Source: PALSA-1355 sp035496575 (GTDB taxonomy: Bacteria > Planctomycetota > Planctomycetia > Pirellulales > PALSA-1355). Taken from it: a DNA stretch of 31,220 nt. Of the stretch, positions 30,247 to 31,220 are shown in pieces. The DNA is taken from positions 1 through 31,220 of the forward strand of contig DATJEN010000346.1 in assembly GCA_035496575.1 (NCBI GenBank), in the 5' to 3' direction. Position numbers and translations under genes: made by a program. How positions within the stretch are numbered: the stretch's first letter is position 1; each line of letters starts with the position of its first letter. The notes under the pieces were generated by a model, which saw only the letters and a program-made list of their open reading frames with translations, did not search any database and was not told the origin of the DNA.

Positions 30247-31220
30247 ATGGGCAAGGAAACCAAGATTGGCTTAGCCGTCATCAGTGTGCTGCTCGTCGTT
30301 TTCGGCGGGCTGCTCGCGCGCAAGTTGGCGCTCTTCAATGGTGCAACTGCGACCGAAGCCCGGGCGGTGGCCGACGCCCCGACGACCGACCAGGTGACGT
30401 CGAGTCCGTCGGTCAGCCTGGCCCAGCAAGCGCAAGCCGAGCCAGCACACACGAACGACAGCTTGTCGTTGGACGGTCGTGCACAAGAGTCGCAGCCTGT
30501 CGACCGCTATTCGGCCGAAACTGCCCCGGCCGAGCTTGCGACGGCTGGAGGCGATGAGCCGCAGCCTCTGGTTGTGGCGTCCGAGCCTGCCGCCGCTTCG
30601 ACTCGCAACCCGTTTCGAATGCCAGAGGCGCGCACGATAGCGGCCGAGGAGGCGAGTTCCGATCCGGTCGCCGAAGCACCCGATGACCAGCCAGCAGCGT
30701 TGCCCCCTGCGACCACGGTCGACGAACCTGCCGAAGAACCTGTGGTCGAAGACGCTCAGCAGGCCGCGGACGAGCCGCAGTTGCCCGCTGAGTCCGAAAT
30801 CGCGCCCGGCGGTGTGTCGGCCCGAGCTTTGACGATTGACGAAGACACCGATGCGGCCCTGCCGCCGCGTCAGGCCGAGCCGACCGTCGAACCCCAGCTC
30901 GAGCCGGAACAGCCGCTGGTTGCCGTTCCTCAGCAGCGGCCCAATTCGAGCCGCTTGGCCCCTCCAGCCCGGCCCGTCACCACGCGCGACGACGCTGAAC
31001 CGGCGCCGCAGCCGCTTGGGCCCGGAAAATACGTCATTCAACCCAACGACAGCCTGTGGATCATTTCCGAGAAAGTGTACGGCACGGGCGGATACTTCAA
31101 GGCGCTCTATGAGTACAACCGCCGCCGTCTGCCGCACGCAGACCGCTTAGTGGTCGGCACGCAGCTCGAGGTGCCTCCCATTGCGACGCTCGAGAGCAAC
31201 TATCCAGCCTTGTGCCCCAA
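30247..31220 (+). CDS. LysM-domain membrane protein, 3' end outside the window
   Basis: AAGGAGGAG precedes the ATG at 30247 by six bases, an ideal ribosome-binding site. The frame stays open to the window edge (324 residues seen). Residues about 8-24 (GLAVISVLLVVFGGLLA) are a single membrane segment; from there to about residue 255 the chain is rich in Pro, Ala, Glu and Gln and probably disordered. A LysM domain follows (YVIQPNDSLWIISEKVYG, then LYEYNRR and VVGTQLEVP), which binds peptidoglycan or chitin-like glycans. This single-span protein sits directly after rsmH, where FtsL is found in many bacteria, but it does not look like FtsL. A wall-anchored division or envelope role is inferred. 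Confidence 0.9.
   Translation, partial: MGKETKIGLAVISVLLVVFGGLLARKLALFNGATATEARAVADAPTTDQVTSSPSVSLAQQAQAEPAHTNDSLSLDGRAQESQPVDRYSAETAPAELATAGGDEPQPLVVASEPAAASTRNPFRMPEARTIAAEEASSDPVAEAPDDQPAALPPATTVDEPAEEPVVEDAQQAADEPQLPAESEIAPGGVSARALTIDEDTDAALPPRQAEPTVEPQLEPEQPLVAVPQQRPNSSRLAPPARPVTTRDDAEPAPQPLGPGKYVIQPNDSLWIISEKVYGTGGYFKALYEYNRRRLPHADRLVVGTQLEVPPIATLESNYPALCP

Noticed and set aside
30271..31137. Minus-strand open frame of 288 codons
   Set aside because: It is antisense to the LysM protein, which has a strong ribosome-binding site; the antisense product is Arg/Gly/Leu-rich without motifs.
1..31220. CRISPR arrays, tRNA or rRNA genes, insertion sequences, integrases
   Set aside because: No spaced direct repeats of CRISPR type, no cloverleaf-like segment and no transposase or integrase motif were recognised by reading; a tRNA search program would be needed to exclude a missed tRNA.

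Overview
The window looks like a piece of a GC-rich planctomycete chromosome, probably Pirellulales-like. This is inferred from gene content, not from a marker gene. Supporting features are a PEP-CTERM secreted protein, two planctomycete-style Ser/Thr kinases, three Gfo/Idh/MocA oxidoreductases (one Tat-exported after a DoxX protein), a DxDD-less squalene-hopene-cyclase relative, a PPi-type phosphofructokinase, and a reduced division cluster (mraZ-rsmH-LysM protein). No rRNA, tRNA, CRISPR array, integrase or insertion sequence was seen. Genes are dense on both strands.

Region by region. 1-4915: a PfkB-type sugar kinase (partial) diverges from a four-gene carbon-metabolism operon: PPi-phosphofructokinase, HAD phosphatase, 6-phosphogluconate dehydrogenase and an SDR dehydrogenase. 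4932-10297 (minus strand): a chorismate-lyase-like protein, an SHC-like repeat protein, and an overlapping DoxX / Tat-oxidoreductase pair. 10600-16013: a 2-hydroxyacid dehydrogenase, a kinase with an HGD catalytic loop, two further Gfo/Idh/MocA proteins and a thioredoxin. 16119-19688: an FHA-GAF-sigma54 activator, Maf and an RluA-type pseudouridine synthase. 19788-23712: a PEP-CTERM FGE-like protein, two small helical proteins, a GT2-type glycosyltransferase and an M48 peptidase. 24096-28453: a membrane-anchored kinase, a Nudix protein, QueA and a GT4 glycosyltransferase. 28575-31220: the division/cell-wall cluster mraZ, rsmH and a LysM-domain membrane protein cut by the window edge.

How they fit together. 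The first block handles sugar phosphates: PPi-dependent glycolysis next to the oxidative pentose-phosphate step. The last block is the start of the dcw cluster. It carries a clear MraZ-box array (four TGGNG units at exact 10-bp steps) lying over the mraZ transcription start and ribosome-binding region. The middle is mostly unlinked housekeeping and envelope genes with short intergenic gaps that hold many hairpins. No obvious new multi-gene defence or mobile system was found. The best leads are the SHC-like protein whose catalytic DxDD reads TSYD, the DoxX/oxidoreductase pair that both carry charged helical insertions, the four-unit MraZ box, and a hairpin sequence found twice in intergenic DNA.
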